From NCBI RefSeq assembly GCF_000373565.1, contig NZ_KB891803.1, positions 55,149 to 119,148 on the forward strand: 64,000 nucleotides of DNA. Direction: 5' to 3'. Below, one piece after another: positions 15,750 through 24,214 of this stretch; positions within the stretch are counted from its first letter, which is position 1; each line of letters begins with the position of its first letter. The notes beneath the pieces were generated by a model that did not search any database, was not told the origin of the DNA, and saw nothing but the letters and a program-made list of their open reading frames with translations. The DNA is from Streptomyces sp. HmicA12. GTDB lineage: Bacteria > Actinomycetota > Actinomycetes > Streptomycetales > Streptomycetaceae. The position numbers were made by a program, and so were the translations under genes.

Positions 15750-16805
15750 TTGACCGGGATAACGATCCATCAAGTCGCCCAGGCGGCAGGGGTGTCGGCG
15801 AGCACGGTGTCGAACGTCCTCAACGGACGCACGGACCGCATGCAGCCCGCGACCCTCGCCCGCGTGGAGCAGGTCATCGAGACGCTCGGCTACCGGCCCA
15901 ACCGGGCCGCCCGCATGCTGCGCACCGGCCGCATCCGCGTCATCGGCCTGATCGTCCCGTCCGTCGCGAACCCCTTCTGGGGTTCACTGGCGCGGGAGTT
16001 GGAGGCGATCGCGCTCGCCGAGGGCTACCACGTGCTGCTCTGCAACAGCGAGCGCGATCCGGCGCGGGAGCTCAAGTACGGCGAGGAACTCCTCGCGGAC
16101 GGGGTCAGCGGCGTCGTCCTGTGCTCCTCGCTGCCCACGCTCGACCATGTGGCGCCGCTGCTCAAGCGCGGTCTGAAGATGGTCGCGTTCGACCGCGCGG
16201 CCCAGTCGGGCGACCCGGCGTCGCTGTCCAGCATCAGCGTCGACAACGCGATGGGCGCCGAGCTCGCCACCCGCCATCTGCTCGAACTCGGGCACCGAAG
16301 ACTGGCGTTCGTCTCCGGCTCGGTCAGCAGTGTCAACCGGCGCGAGAGACTGCGGGGTTTCCGCGCCGCGCTGGAGGAGGCGGGGGTCGACCCGGCCTCC
16401 GCGGTGGTCTGGCCGGGCGCCGCCACCAGCGAGTTCGGCGACAAGGAGTCCGCGGAACTCGGCCGGTCGGCGGCCCGGGAGCTGCTCGCCGCGCCCGAGC
16501 CGCCCACCGGCTTCGTCGCCATCAACGACATGTGCGCGATCGGGATCTGCCGGGGCGCCCGGGACGCCGGCGTCAGCGCGGGCCACGAGGTCTCCGTGGT
16601 CGGCTTCGACGACATCCTGCTCGCCGAGCTCTTCGAGCCGCCCCTGACCACGGTCCGCCAGCCGCTCCCGGAGATGGCCGCCGAGACCTTCCAGCAGCTG
16701 CGCTCCCGCATCGAGACGTCGTCGGGCGCGGGCCGCTCGCTGCTCATCAGGCCCCGCCTGGTCGTGCGCGAGTCGACCGCGCCCGCGCCGACCGGGCGGC
16801 CGTGA
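15750..16805 (+). CDS. LacI-family transcriptional regulator (polysaccharide operon)
   Basis: The 351-residue protein starts at a TTG 9 bp after a strong GGAGGT. The N-terminal LacI helix-turn-helix (ITIHQVAQAAGVSASTVSNV) and hinge helix (RPNRAARMLRTGR) are followed by a periplasmic-binding-protein-like effector domain (GLIVPSVANPFWGSL, then SVVGFDDILLAELFEPPLTTV). It is divergent from the polysaccharide operon and most likely represses it until an oligosaccharide binds. The operator-like repeats on both sides of the shared region, one next to its own start, fit autoregulation. It ends 6 bp before the convergent serine-hydrolase gene. Confidence 0.92.
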   Translation: MTGITIHQVAQAAGVSASTVSNVLNGRTDRMQPATLARVEQVIETLGYRPNRAARMLRTGRIRVIGLIVPSVANPFWGSLARELEAIALAEGYHVLLCNSERDPARELKYGEELLADGVSGVVLCSSLPTLDHVAPLLKRGLKMVAFDRAAQSGDPASLSSISVDNAMGAELATRHLLELGHRRLAFVSGSVSSVNRRERLRGFRAALEEAGVDPASAVVWPGAATSEFGDKESAELGRSAARELLAAPEPPTGFVAINDMCAIGICRGARDAGVSAGHEVSVVGFDDILLAELFEPPLTTVRQPLPEMAAETFQQLRSRIETSSGAGRSLLIRPRLVVRESTAPAPTGRP

Positions 16806-16811
16806 CGAGGT

Positions 16812-18614
16812 TCAGTCCTCGGACGCCGCCCAGCCCACCGCCTCGATCCGGGACGAGTCGGCCGGACGGGCCTCGTCGAAGACGACCCCGTGACCGTCGG
16901 TGACCCGCACTCCGTCCACGTAGACCCCGCGCCCCACGTACAGCTGGTCCGTCGTGTACCGCCACCGCACGCGCGTGGACGCCGCCTCGAAACCGCCGAG
17001 GTCCGCGTCGAGGCGGTGCCAGGTGCGGCCCGCGTAGCCGTCCGCGGTACCCGCCGGGTGCTCGTCGTCCCGGTCCGTGGTGAAGGGGAGCGGCTTCCAG
17101 GTCGAGCCGCCGTCCGTCGACGCCTCCAGGGAGAGGAAGTCGGAGTGCGGTTCGGTGTCCCACCACAGCGCGCAGGTCAGCCGGGCGTCCGCCGAGGTCA
17201 GACGCAGGTCCGGCAGGGTCAGCGTCGCCGTGGTGGCATTCGCCGTGCCGGAGAACCAGGCCGTACGCCCGTGCGCGGGACGCACCGCGACGGCGCGCGC
17301 CATGTTGGTGCCCGCGGCGACCCGGGGAGCGGAGCCGGATCGCCAATTGCGTACCGGGTGCACGGAGTTGCCGAGCACGATGAGGAAGGAGTCGGTCGTC
17401 GGGTCGAGCACGATCGAGGTGCCGGTGAAGCCGGTGTGCCCCGCGGTGCGCGGGGTCGCCATCGCGCCCATGTACCAGTGCTGGTAGAGCTCGAAGCCGA
17501 GGCCGTGCTCGTCGCCGGGGAACGCCTGGTTGAAGTCGGTGAACATCAGGTCGACCGACTTCTGGGACAGGATGCGGGCCTTGCCGTACACGCCGCCGTT
17601 GAGCAGGGTGCGGCCGAGGACCGCCAGGTCCCAGGCGGTGGAGAAGACCCCCGCGTGGCCCGCGACGCCGCCGAGTCCGTACGCGTTCTCGTCGTGCACC
17701 TCGCCCCACACCAGCCCGCGGTCCAGGCCCGACCACGGCGCGCGGGCGTCCTCGGTCGCGGCGACCTTCGGCTTCCAGGAGGCGGGCGGGTTGTAGCGGG
17801 TGCGGGTCATGCCCAGCGGGCCGGTGATCCGCTCCCGCAGCAGCACGTCGAGGGTCTTGCCGGTGAGCTTCTCCAGGACGAGCTGGAGGGAGATCAGGTT
17901 GAGGTCCGAGTAGAGGTACGTCGTGCCCGGCGGGTTGAGCAGCGCCTCGTTCCAGATGAGCCGGATCTGGCCCTCGCGCGTCGACTCCTTGTACAGCGGG
18001 ATCCAGGAGCGGAAACCCGAGGTGTGCGTCAACAGTTGACGGATGGTCACGTCCTGCTTGCCCGCGCCCGCGAAGTCCGGAAGGTACGAGGCGACCTTCG
18101 CCTCGAGCTCCAGCGCGCCGTGCTCGATCTCCTGCACGGCGAGGATCGACGTGAACAGCTTGGAGACCGATGCCAGGTCGAAGACCGTGTCATCGGCCAT
18201 GTCGATCTGCTGGTCCGCCGGGAACTCGATCCCCGTGTCCGTCGTGTCGTCGTAGCGCGCGTAGCGCACCGCCTTGCCGATCGGCTGATGCAGCGCCACC
18301 GTGCCGCCCCGCCCCGCGAGCAGCACCGCCCCGGCGTACCACGGGTGCTTGGGGCCTCCGGGAGAGGTGACGAGGAACTTCTCGGCGTCCGCGACCAGCT
18401 GGCGCAGATGGCCCGCGAGCAGGCCCGCGCGCTCGGGGGAGCCGTGGCGCAAGGTGGGGCGGGCCGAACGCTGCCCGGCGGCTGCGGGGCCCGCGGGGAA
18501 CGTGGCGAGGGCGAGCGCGCCGCCCAGCGCGAAGGTGGCTGCGCCCAACTGACGCCGGGTGAGGCCGGTGCGGTCCCGGCCCGATCTGTCCGCTGCTCCG
18601 CCTGTACCGGTCAT
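16812..18614 (-). CDS. Exported class-C beta-lactamase-like serine hydrolase with C-terminal beta-sandwich
   Basis: The 600-residue protein has a twin-arginine leader (GLTRRQLGAATFALGGALAL). The catalytic domain of the beta-lactamase/DD-peptidase superfamily shows SVSK with Ser149 and Lys152, YSD near 235-237 and HTGFTG later. About 170 further residues (from WFSGTANATTATLTL) look like a carbohydrate- or protein-binding beta-sandwich, unusual for a simple DD-peptidase. A TTG at 18617 is possible, but the ATG at 18614 lies 9 bp from AGGAGG. A GAAAG..CTTTC palindrome lies 16 bp before the start. Family members hydrolyse peptidoglycan peptides, D-amino-acid amides or esters; the substrate is not known. 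Confidence 0.85.
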   Translation of the reverse strand: MTGTGGAADRSGRDRTGLTRRQLGAATFALGGALALATFPAGPAAAGQRSARPTLRHGSPERAGLLAGHLRQLVADAEKFLVTSPGGPKHPWYAGAVLLAGRGGTVALHQPIGKAVRYARYDDTTDTGIEFPADQQIDMADDTVFDLASVSKLFTSILAVQEIEHGALELEAKVASYLPDFAGAGKQDVTIRQLLTHTSGFRSWIPLYKESTREGQIRLIWNEALLNPPGTTYLYSDLNLISLQLVLEKLTGKTLDVLLRERITGPLGMTRTRYNPPASWKPKVAATEDARAPWSGLDRGLVWGEVHDENAYGLGGVAGHAGVFSTAWDLAVLGRTLLNGGVYGKARILSQKSVDLMFTDFNQAFPGDEHGLGFELYQHWYMGAMATPRTAGHTGFTGTSIVLDPTTDSFLIVLGNSVHPVRNWRSGSAPRVAAGTNMARAVAVRPAHGRTAWFSGTANATTATLTLPDLRLTSADARLTCALWWDTEPHSDFLSLEASTDGGSTWKPLPFTTDRDDEHPAGTADGYAGRTWHRLDADLGGFEAASTRVRWRYTTDQLYVGRGVYVDGVRVTDGHGVVFDEARPADSSRIEAVGWAASED

Positions 18615-18629
18615 CAACGGGGCCCTCCT

Positions 18630-18642
18630 GAAAGTATCTTTC
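18630..18642. promoter_or_regulatory. GAAAG-TAT-CTTTC palindrome before the serine hydrolase
   Basis: A perfect 5-bp-arm palindrome lies just upstream of the ribosome site of the serine-hydrolase gene. A second GAAAG with TGAA/TTCA symmetry sits at 18661-18671. The spacing suggests a repressor site; RpiR/MurR-type regulators use GAAAG-type half-sites, but this link is inferred. Confidence 0.45.
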
Positions 18643-18725
18643 GGGATCTATAGCGACGGGTGAAAGATTCATGTCAAGACTGCCCCGTGTCAACCACCCG
18701 GACCCGGTGCCCACCTCGTGAAGAA

Positions 18726-18742
18726 TCTGACGCTGCATCAGA
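18726..18742. promoter_or_regulatory. TCTGA-n7-TCAGA operator-like palindrome (copy 1)
   Basis: A 17-bp palindrome with arms TCTGA and TCAGA lies 42 bp before the flavoprotein gene at 18785. Its flanks (AA before, AAAC after) are identical to those of the copy at 33447, so the two are probably sites for one TetR- or FadR-like regulator. Confidence 0.6.
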
Positions 18743-18784
18743 AAACCCCTTCCGTCGGCCGGTTGGCTGCGGCATCCTGCGCCC

Positions 18785-19885
18785 ATGCAGACGGAGCTGA
18801 GCAAGAAACTGGGGATCGAGCACGCCGTCTTCGGCTTCACGCCGTTCCCTGCGGTGGCCGCGGCCATCAGCAGGGCAGGAGGCTTCGGCGTGCTCGGCGC
18901 GGTCCGCTACACGGCACCCGACGAACTCAAACGCGACCTGGACTGGCTGCACGCGCACGCCGACGGGAAGCCGTACGGGCTCGACGTCGTCATGCCCGCC
19001 AAGAAGGTCGAGGGCGTCACCGAGGCCGACGTCGAGGCGATGATCCCGGAGAGCCACCGGCAGTTCGTGACGGAGACCCTCGCCAAGCACGCCGTGCCCG
19101 AGCTGTCGGAGGGGGAGGCCTCCGGCTGGCGCATCACCGGCTGGATGGAACAGGTCGCCCGCAACCAGCTGGACGTCGCCTTCGACTACCCGATCAAACT
19201 CCTCGCCAACGCGCTCGGCTCACCCCCGGCCGACGTCATCGCCCGCGCCCACCGGCACGACGTCCTCGTCGCGGCGCTCGCGGGCAGCGCCCGGCACGCC
19301 CGCAAGCACGCCGACGCCGGCATCGACATCGTCGTCGCCCAGGGGTACGAGGCCGGCGGCCACACCGGCGAGATCGCCTCCATGGTGCTCACGCCCGAAG
19401 CCGTCGAGGCCGTCGACCCAATCCCGGTCCTCGCCGCGGGCGGCATCGGCAGCGGACAGCAGGTCGCCGCCGCGTTCGCGCTCGGCGCGCAGGGGGTGTG
19501 GCTCGGCTCGGTGTGGCTGACGACCACCGAGGCGGACATGCACTCACCGGCGCTCACCCGCAAGCTCCTCGCCGCGGGCTCCGGCGACACGGTGCGCTCG
19601 CGCGCGCTGACCGGGAAACCCGCGCGTCAGCTGCGCACGCAGTGGACCGACGCCTGGGACGACCCCGCCGGGCCCGGCACCCTGCCGATGCCGCTGCAGG
19701 GACTGCTCGTCGCCGAGGCGGTGTCCCGCATCCAGAAGTACGAGGTGGAGCCCCTGCTCGGCACTCCCGTGGGGCAGATCGTGGGCCGCATGAACGAGGA
19801 GCGCAGCGTACAGGCCGTCTTCGACGACCTGACCCGCGGCTTCGAGAAGGCCATCGACAGGATCAACCGGATCGCGGGTCGCTGA
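18785..19885 (+). CDS. FMN-dependent nitronate monooxygenase-like flavoprotein (2-nitropropane dioxygenase family)
   Basis: The 366-residue TIM-barrel protein shows family motifs: an N-terminal FTPFPAVAAAISRAGGFGVLG block, the GYEAGGHTGEI phosphate/FMN motif near residue 190 and AAGGIGSGQQVAAAFALGAQGVWLG for FMN binding. True nitronate oxidation is only one activity of the family; related actinobacterial proteins lie in fatty-acid and steroid clusters and may act as enoyl-reductase-like enzymes. An operator-like palindrome upstream is shared with the FadD/EchA pair at 33 kb, suggesting a role in the same CoA pathway. A dispersed hairpin follows the gene. Confidence 0.85.
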   Translation: MQTELSKKLGIEHAVFGFTPFPAVAAAISRAGGFGVLGAVRYTAPDELKRDLDWLHAHADGKPYGLDVVMPAKKVEGVTEADVEAMIPESHRQFVTETLAKHAVPELSEGEASGWRITGWMEQVARNQLDVAFDYPIKLLANALGSPPADVIARAHRHDVLVAALAGSARHARKHADAGIDIVVAQGYEAGGHTGEIASMVLTPEAVEAVDPIPVLAAGGIGSGQQVAAAFALGAQGVWLGSVWLTTTEADMHSPALTRKLLAAGSGDTVRSRALTGKPARQLRTQWTDAWDDPAGPGTLPMPLQGLLVAEAVSRIQKYEVEPLLGTPVGQIVGRMNEERSVQAVFDDLTRGFEKAIDRINRIAGR

Positions 19886-19898
19886 CGCCCGCTCGTCC

Positions 19899-20012
19899 GC
19901 CGGGTGCGGTGGTCGAGCGGCCGCGGGCCGGTGGGGCTTCTCGCGCAGTTCCCCGCGCCCCTGACAGCGAGCTCCGCTCGCATCAGGGGCGCGGGGAACT
20001 GCGCGAGAAGCC
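19899..20012. repeat. Dispersed Streptomyces GC-rich repeat with 30-bp perfect inverted arms
   Basis: Arms at 19935-19964 and 19983-20012 are exact reverse complements over 30 bp with an 18-bp loop. The arms contain the GCGCGGGGAACTGCGCGA sequence common between Streptomyces genes. Upstream parts (GCCGGGTGCG at 19899, GCGGGCCGGTGGGGC at 19923) recur with identical 24-bp spacing at 34351 and 34375. It may terminate transcription of the flavoprotein gene. Confidence 0.85.
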
Positions 20013-20090
20013 ACGACGACACCCGCACACGCCGACGGGACAGCCCCCGGCAGACGCGACAGCGAACCGCTCGCAGAAGGGAACGCACGC

Positions 20091-21647
20091 ATGCCCGACC
20101 AGACCCCCCCGAACGGCTTCTGGGCCCAAGCCGCGGCGGAGCCGAACCGCACCGTACTGATCGCCCCCGACGGCGAGGAATGGACCGCGGGCCGCCTCCA
20201 CGCCGCCGCGAACCAGATGGTGCACGGCCTGCGCGCGGCCGGGCTGCGGCGCGGAGACGCGTTCGCCGTCGTCCTCCCCAACGGCGTCGAGTTCTTCACC
20301 GCCTACCTCGCCGCCTCCCAGGCCGGCTTCTACCTCGTCCCGGTCAACCACCACCTCGTGGGCCCGGAGATCGCGTGGATCGTCTCCGACTCCGGCGCGA
20401 AGGTGCTGATCGCCCACGAGCGCTTCGCGGAACAGGCGCGCGCCGCCGCCGACGAGGCGAAGCTCCCGGACACCCACCGCTACGCCGTGGGCGCGGTGGA
20501 CACGTTCCGCCCGTACGTCGAACTCCTCGATGGACAGGACGAGTCGGCCCCCGCCGAGCGGACCCTCGGCTGGGTCATGAACTACACGTCCGGCACGACG
20601 GGCCGCCCGCGCGGCATCCGCCGCCCGCTGCAGAACAAGCTCCCCGAGGAGGCGTACCTCGGCGGATTCCTCGGCATCTTCGGCGTCAAGCCGTTCGACG
20701 ACAACGTGCACCTCGTCTGCTCGCCGCTGTACCACACGGCCGTGCTCCAGTTCGCGGGCGCCGCACTGAACATCGGGCACCCGGTGATCCTCATGGACAA
20801 GTGGACACCCGAGGAGATGCTCCGCCTCATCGACACGTACAAGTGCACCCACACACACATGGTGCCGACCCAGTTCCACCGTCTGCTCGCGCTGCCGCAG
20901 GAGGTCAAGGACCGCTACGACGTGACATCGATGCGGCACGCGATCCACGGCGCCGCGCCCTGCCCGGACCACGTCAAACGGGCCATGATCGACTGGTGGG
21001 GCACCTGCGTCGAGGAGTACTACGCGGCGAGCGAGGGCGGCGGCTCGTTCGCCACCGCCGAGGACTGGCTGAAGAAGCCGGGTACGGTCGGAAAGGCCTG
21101 GCCCATCAGCGAGTTGGCCGTCTTCGACGACGACGGGAACCGGCTGCCCGCCGGTGAACTCGGCACCGTCTACATGCAGATGAAGACCGGTGGATTCTCG
21201 TACCACAAGGACGAGAACAAGACGAAGAAGAACCGCATCGGCGACTTCTTCACCGTCGGCGACCTCGGGGTCCTCGACGAGGACGGGTACCTCTTCCTGC
21301 GTGACCGCAAGATCGACATGATCATCTCGGGCGGCGTCAACATCTACCCCGCCGAGATCGAGTCCGCGCTCCTGACCCACCCCGCCGTCGCCGACGCGGC
21401 CGCCTTCGGCATCCCGCACGACGACTGGGGCGAGGAGGTCAAGGCGGTCGTCGAGGTCGCCGAGGGACGCGTCGGTGACGCGGCGCTCGCCGCCGAGATC
21501 CTCGCCCACTGCGAAAGCCAACTCGCGGGCTACAAAAGGCCCAGGAGCGTCGACTTCATCGAGACGATGCCCCGCGACCCCAACGGCAAGCTGTACAAGC
21601 GGCGACTGCGCGACCCGTACTGGGAGGGGCGCACCCGGGCGGTGTGA
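20091..21647 (+). CDS. Acyl-CoA synthetase (ANL superfamily, FadD type)
   Basis: The 518-residue adenylate-forming enzyme has the P-loop YTSGTTGRPRG (165-175), a YAASEGG-type A5 motif, the GDLG hinge region and a C-terminal PNGKLYKRRLRDPYW with the catalytic lysine. It should activate a carboxylic acid through acyl-AMP to acyl-CoA. The closest resemblance is to actinobacterial FadD4-type ligases of unknown substrate. It lies between the dispersed hairpin and a convergent penicillin-acylase gene (31 bp apart). No clear Shine-Dalgarno is present beyond GAAGGGA about 10 bp before the ATG. Confidence 0.9.
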   Translation: MPDQTPPNGFWAQAAAEPNRTVLIAPDGEEWTAGRLHAAANQMVHGLRAAGLRRGDAFAVVLPNGVEFFTAYLAASQAGFYLVPVNHHLVGPEIAWIVSDSGAKVLIAHERFAEQARAAADEAKLPDTHRYAVGAVDTFRPYVELLDGQDESAPAERTLGWVMNYTSGTTGRPRGIRRPLQNKLPEEAYLGGFLGIFGVKPFDDNVHLVCSPLYHTAVLQFAGAALNIGHPVILMDKWTPEEMLRLIDTYKCTHTHMVPTQFHRLLALPQEVKDRYDVTSMRHAIHGAAPCPDHVKRAMIDWWGTCVEEYYAASEGGGSFATAEDWLKKPGTVGKAWPISELAVFDDDGNRLPAGELGTVYMQMKTGGFSYHKDENKTKKNRIGDFFTVGDLGVLDEDGYLFLRDRKIDMIISGGVNIYPAEIESALLTHPAVADAAAFGIPHDDWGEEVKAVVEVAEGRVGDAALAAEILAHCESQLAGYKRPRSVDFIETMPRDPNGKLYKRRLRDPYWEGRTRAV

Positions 21648-21678
21648 CACCACCCGGACACGCCCCTCCACACCGGGG

Positions 21679-24096
21679 TCAGCCCCGCACCCGCACCACC
21701 TTCAGCGCAGGTGACTTGAGGATGTCCTTCTCGCAGAAGCGCTCCGAGACCCACTTCTTCCGGGAGAAGAGGTGGGTCTGGTCGCTGTAGTGCGCCGAGT
21801 TCGGGTTCGACGACTGGGAGTACGTGAGCATCGTGCGGGCCACCGGGCAGCTTCCGCCGTCCCAGCCGACCGCCTGGATGTAGCTGGAGCCGTGCACGAC
21901 CTCGGTGTAACCGCCGCCCTGCGCGTCCCAGTTGGGCTCGACCTTGTTCCAGACACCGAGCGACTCCGTGCCGCCGTGCACCGGGATGCGCTCGCCGCCA
22001 CGCGTCACGGTCTGGTGGTCGCCGAGCTTCGCGTCCAACGCGATCCCGGCGCCGCGGAGTTCGGCCACGGTGTCGGCGAGCGCGGTCGCGAATCCGGGTG
22101 CCTTCGTGTTGAGCGTGTTCGGCGTGCGCACCGGGTCGGCGGCCGAGAACGGCACCTTCCACAGCTGCGCCGCCGGGACCGCCGCCGACAGCTTGCGCCA
22201 GAACCGGTCGAAGAGCAGCGCACCCCGGCTGCCGGTGCTCATGGTGCGGTCCCAGTCCTTCAGGACGCCGCACGCGGCCGAGACGTCAACAGCCTTGCCG
22301 TCACTGCCTGTTGCCGTACCGCCCGGCAGGGCCGCACACGCCTTCGCCGTGTCCGCCGCCGTGAGATCCCCGGCCGGAACCCGGTCCGCGAACTGCTGCC
22401 GCTGCAGATCCGCCACCGTCAGGCGGCCCTTGTCCGCCATCGCCGCGACGTCCTCGACCGCGCCGCGCGTCCGCATCGAACGCTGCGTGCCGACGGTCCC
22501 GAAGACCCGCTCGTACCCGGTGAGCGGCTGGTCCACGTTGGCCAGCCAGGCGCTGTCGTTGGAGTTCTCCGCGTACGGGGCGTCCTTGAGCACCGGCATC
22601 TTCGACGGGCCGAAGATGCCCGGCTGCACGGCGTCCTTGTCGCTGCCGAGCGCGCAGTCGCCGCGTGATCCGTCCAGGACCGCGACACCCGACGACGGAT
22701 ACGTCACCTTGCCGAGCGCCGTCGAGCAGCGCGCCGCCAGATCGTCCGTGATGCGGGGCAGGACCTGCGACTGGGTGAAGAGCGAGTGGCCCGAGGAGTC
22801 CGCGGCGATCGTGTTCACCCACGGAATGCCCTGCGTGCGGCGCAGCGCCTTCAGTACGTCGTCCGTCGAACGCGCCTTGCTGAAGCCGAGCGCCGTGTCC
22901 GAGGCCCGCATGTTCACCGCGTTCGGGTCGTTCAGCGCGTACGCCGTCGTCGCCGTCCACGGCAGCGGCAGCTGTGCGCCGAGCGAGGTCACGACGGGCC
23001 CGTACCGCGTCCACCACTGCGTCCGTGTCACGTCCGCGCCGCCCTTCACGGCGACGGTCACCGTCCGCTTCGTCATCTGCTCCCGCTTGCCGTCCACCAC
23101 GTACGCCGTCGGGTCGGACGGGTCGAGCGTGAGCTGGTGCAGGTTCAGCGTGACACCGGTCGCGACCGTGTGGCTCCACGCCACGTGCGCGTTGTGCCCG
23201 ATGGAGATGCCCGTGGTGCCGAGCAACGAGCCGCCCATGACGTTCAGTTCACCGGGGATCGTCTGCTGCGACTGCCAGAAACGGCGGCCGCCCTGCCACG
23301 GGTAGTGTGGATTGCCGAGCAGCAGTCCACGCCCGTTCGCCGTGGTCGCGCCGCTGAAGGCGACCGCGTTCGAGCCCATGTCGGAGTCGTCCTGGCTGAA
23401 CAACTCGCGTGCGGCGGAGGCGATGTCCTTCTTGTCGGCTGCGGCAGGTGCGGGAGTTCCGCTCGTCGTCGGTGGCTGCGCGGCCGTGATCCCGTCGATG
23501 CCGCGGCCCTGTCCGCCGAGCACCGAGATCGCGAACCCGCGCGCGGCGACGTCGAGTTCGGTCACCGGCTTCACCCAGTCCGCGCCCTTGCATGCCGGGT
23601 CGGTGATCCGGTTCTGCTTCAGCCACGCGTTGTACCCGGCGGCCCAGCCGCGCATCGAGTCCTTCACGTCCTTGCTCGCACCGGCCGGAGCGGGCATGGC
23701 GAGCAGCTTCTCCACGGTCCGCGACTCCCGTACGCCACGGAAGTACAGGTCGCTGGAGAGGTTCTTGGTGGCCGAGGAGAGCGAACCGTCCGGCGCCGCG
23801 TCCGCGCCGAAGTACCGCGAGCGGTCACCGCGTACGGTGAGAAACCCGTCGGCCAGCGTGCACACCTGGTCGGCGGCCTGTGCCCAGCCGGTACCGAAGC
23901 CGAGGTCCGCGTAGTCCTCGGCCACGATGTGCGGAATGCCGTACTCGGTGTACCGGATGGTGGCGGACAGGCCGCCGCCGTGGTGGCGCTCGGAGCGGTC
24001 GGCCGCGGCCGACGGCAGCGAGGCCGTGGCCGTGAGGGCGGTCAACAGGGCCGTGCCGACTACCGCGAGGCGCCGTTGTCTCGGGCGGGTACGCAT
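21679..24096 (-). CDS. Penicillin acylase-family Ntn-hydrolase (N-acyl amide hydrolase), secreted
   Basis: The 805-residue precursor has a Sec leader (RRLAVVGTALLTALTATASLP), an alpha region (IRYTEYGIPHIVAEDYADLGFGTGWAQAADQ) and the autocatalytic site MG|SNAVAF. There Ser242 would become the N-terminal nucleophile of the beta subunit. Length and order fit secreted acylases of the AhlM/QuiP/cyclic-lipopeptide-acylase group. These release fatty acids from N-acyl compounds such as homoserine lactones or lipopeptides. An ATG at 24096 with GGGAG upstream is chosen over an upstream extension. The gene is divergent from an acyl-CoA ligase at 24215, which could activate the released acid. Substrate unproved. 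Confidence 0.88.
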   Translation of the reverse strand: MRTRPRQRRLAVVGTALLTALTATASLPSAAADRSERHHGGGLSATIRYTEYGIPHIVAEDYADLGFGTGWAQAADQVCTLADGFLTVRGDRSRYFGADAAPDGSLSSATKNLSSDLYFRGVRESRTVEKLLAMPAPAGASKDVKDSMRGWAAGYNAWLKQNRITDPACKGADWVKPVTELDVAARGFAISVLGGQGRGIDGITAAQPPTTSGTPAPAAADKKDIASAARELFSQDDSDMGSNAVAFSGATTANGRGLLLGNPHYPWQGGRRFWQSQQTIPGELNVMGGSLLGTTGISIGHNAHVAWSHTVATGVTLNLHQLTLDPSDPTAYVVDGKREQMTKRTVTVAVKGGADVTRTQWWTRYGPVVTSLGAQLPLPWTATTAYALNDPNAVNMRASDTALGFSKARSTDDVLKALRRTQGIPWVNTIAADSSGHSLFTQSQVLPRITDDLAARCSTALGKVTYPSSGVAVLDGSRGDCALGSDKDAVQPGIFGPSKMPVLKDAPYAENSNDSAWLANVDQPLTGYERVFGTVGTQRSMRTRGAVEDVAAMADKGRLTVADLQRQQFADRVPAGDLTAADTAKACAALPGGTATGSDGKAVDVSAACGVLKDWDRTMSTGSRGALLFDRFWRKLSAAVPAAQLWKVPFSAADPVRTPNTLNTKAPGFATALADTVAELRGAGIALDAKLGDHQTVTRGGERIPVHGGTESLGVWNKVEPNWDAQGGGYTEVVHGSSYIQAVGWDGGSCPVARTMLTYSQSSNPNSAHYSDQTHLFSRKKWVSERFCEKDILKSPALKVVRVRG

Positions 24097-24135
24097 CGTG
24101 CTCCCAACTGTCGTGAGGGCGAAGGCGGTTGAGCG

Positions 24136-24147
24136 TACCAATCGGTA
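24136..24147. promoter_or_regulatory. TACC-AATC-GGTA operator-like palindrome in divergent region
   Basis: A palindrome with 4-bp arms lies in the 118 bp between the divergent penicillin-acylase and acyl-CoA-ligase genes, so one regulator could control both. The arms resemble ACC..GGT sites of TetR regulators of acyl-CoA genes. Confidence 0.4.
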
Positions 24148-24214
24148 TGTCGACTGCCGAGGGGTCGGTGGCAGGTGTCTTGACCTGGCGTCGGCCACCC
24201 CACAGGATCACGCC

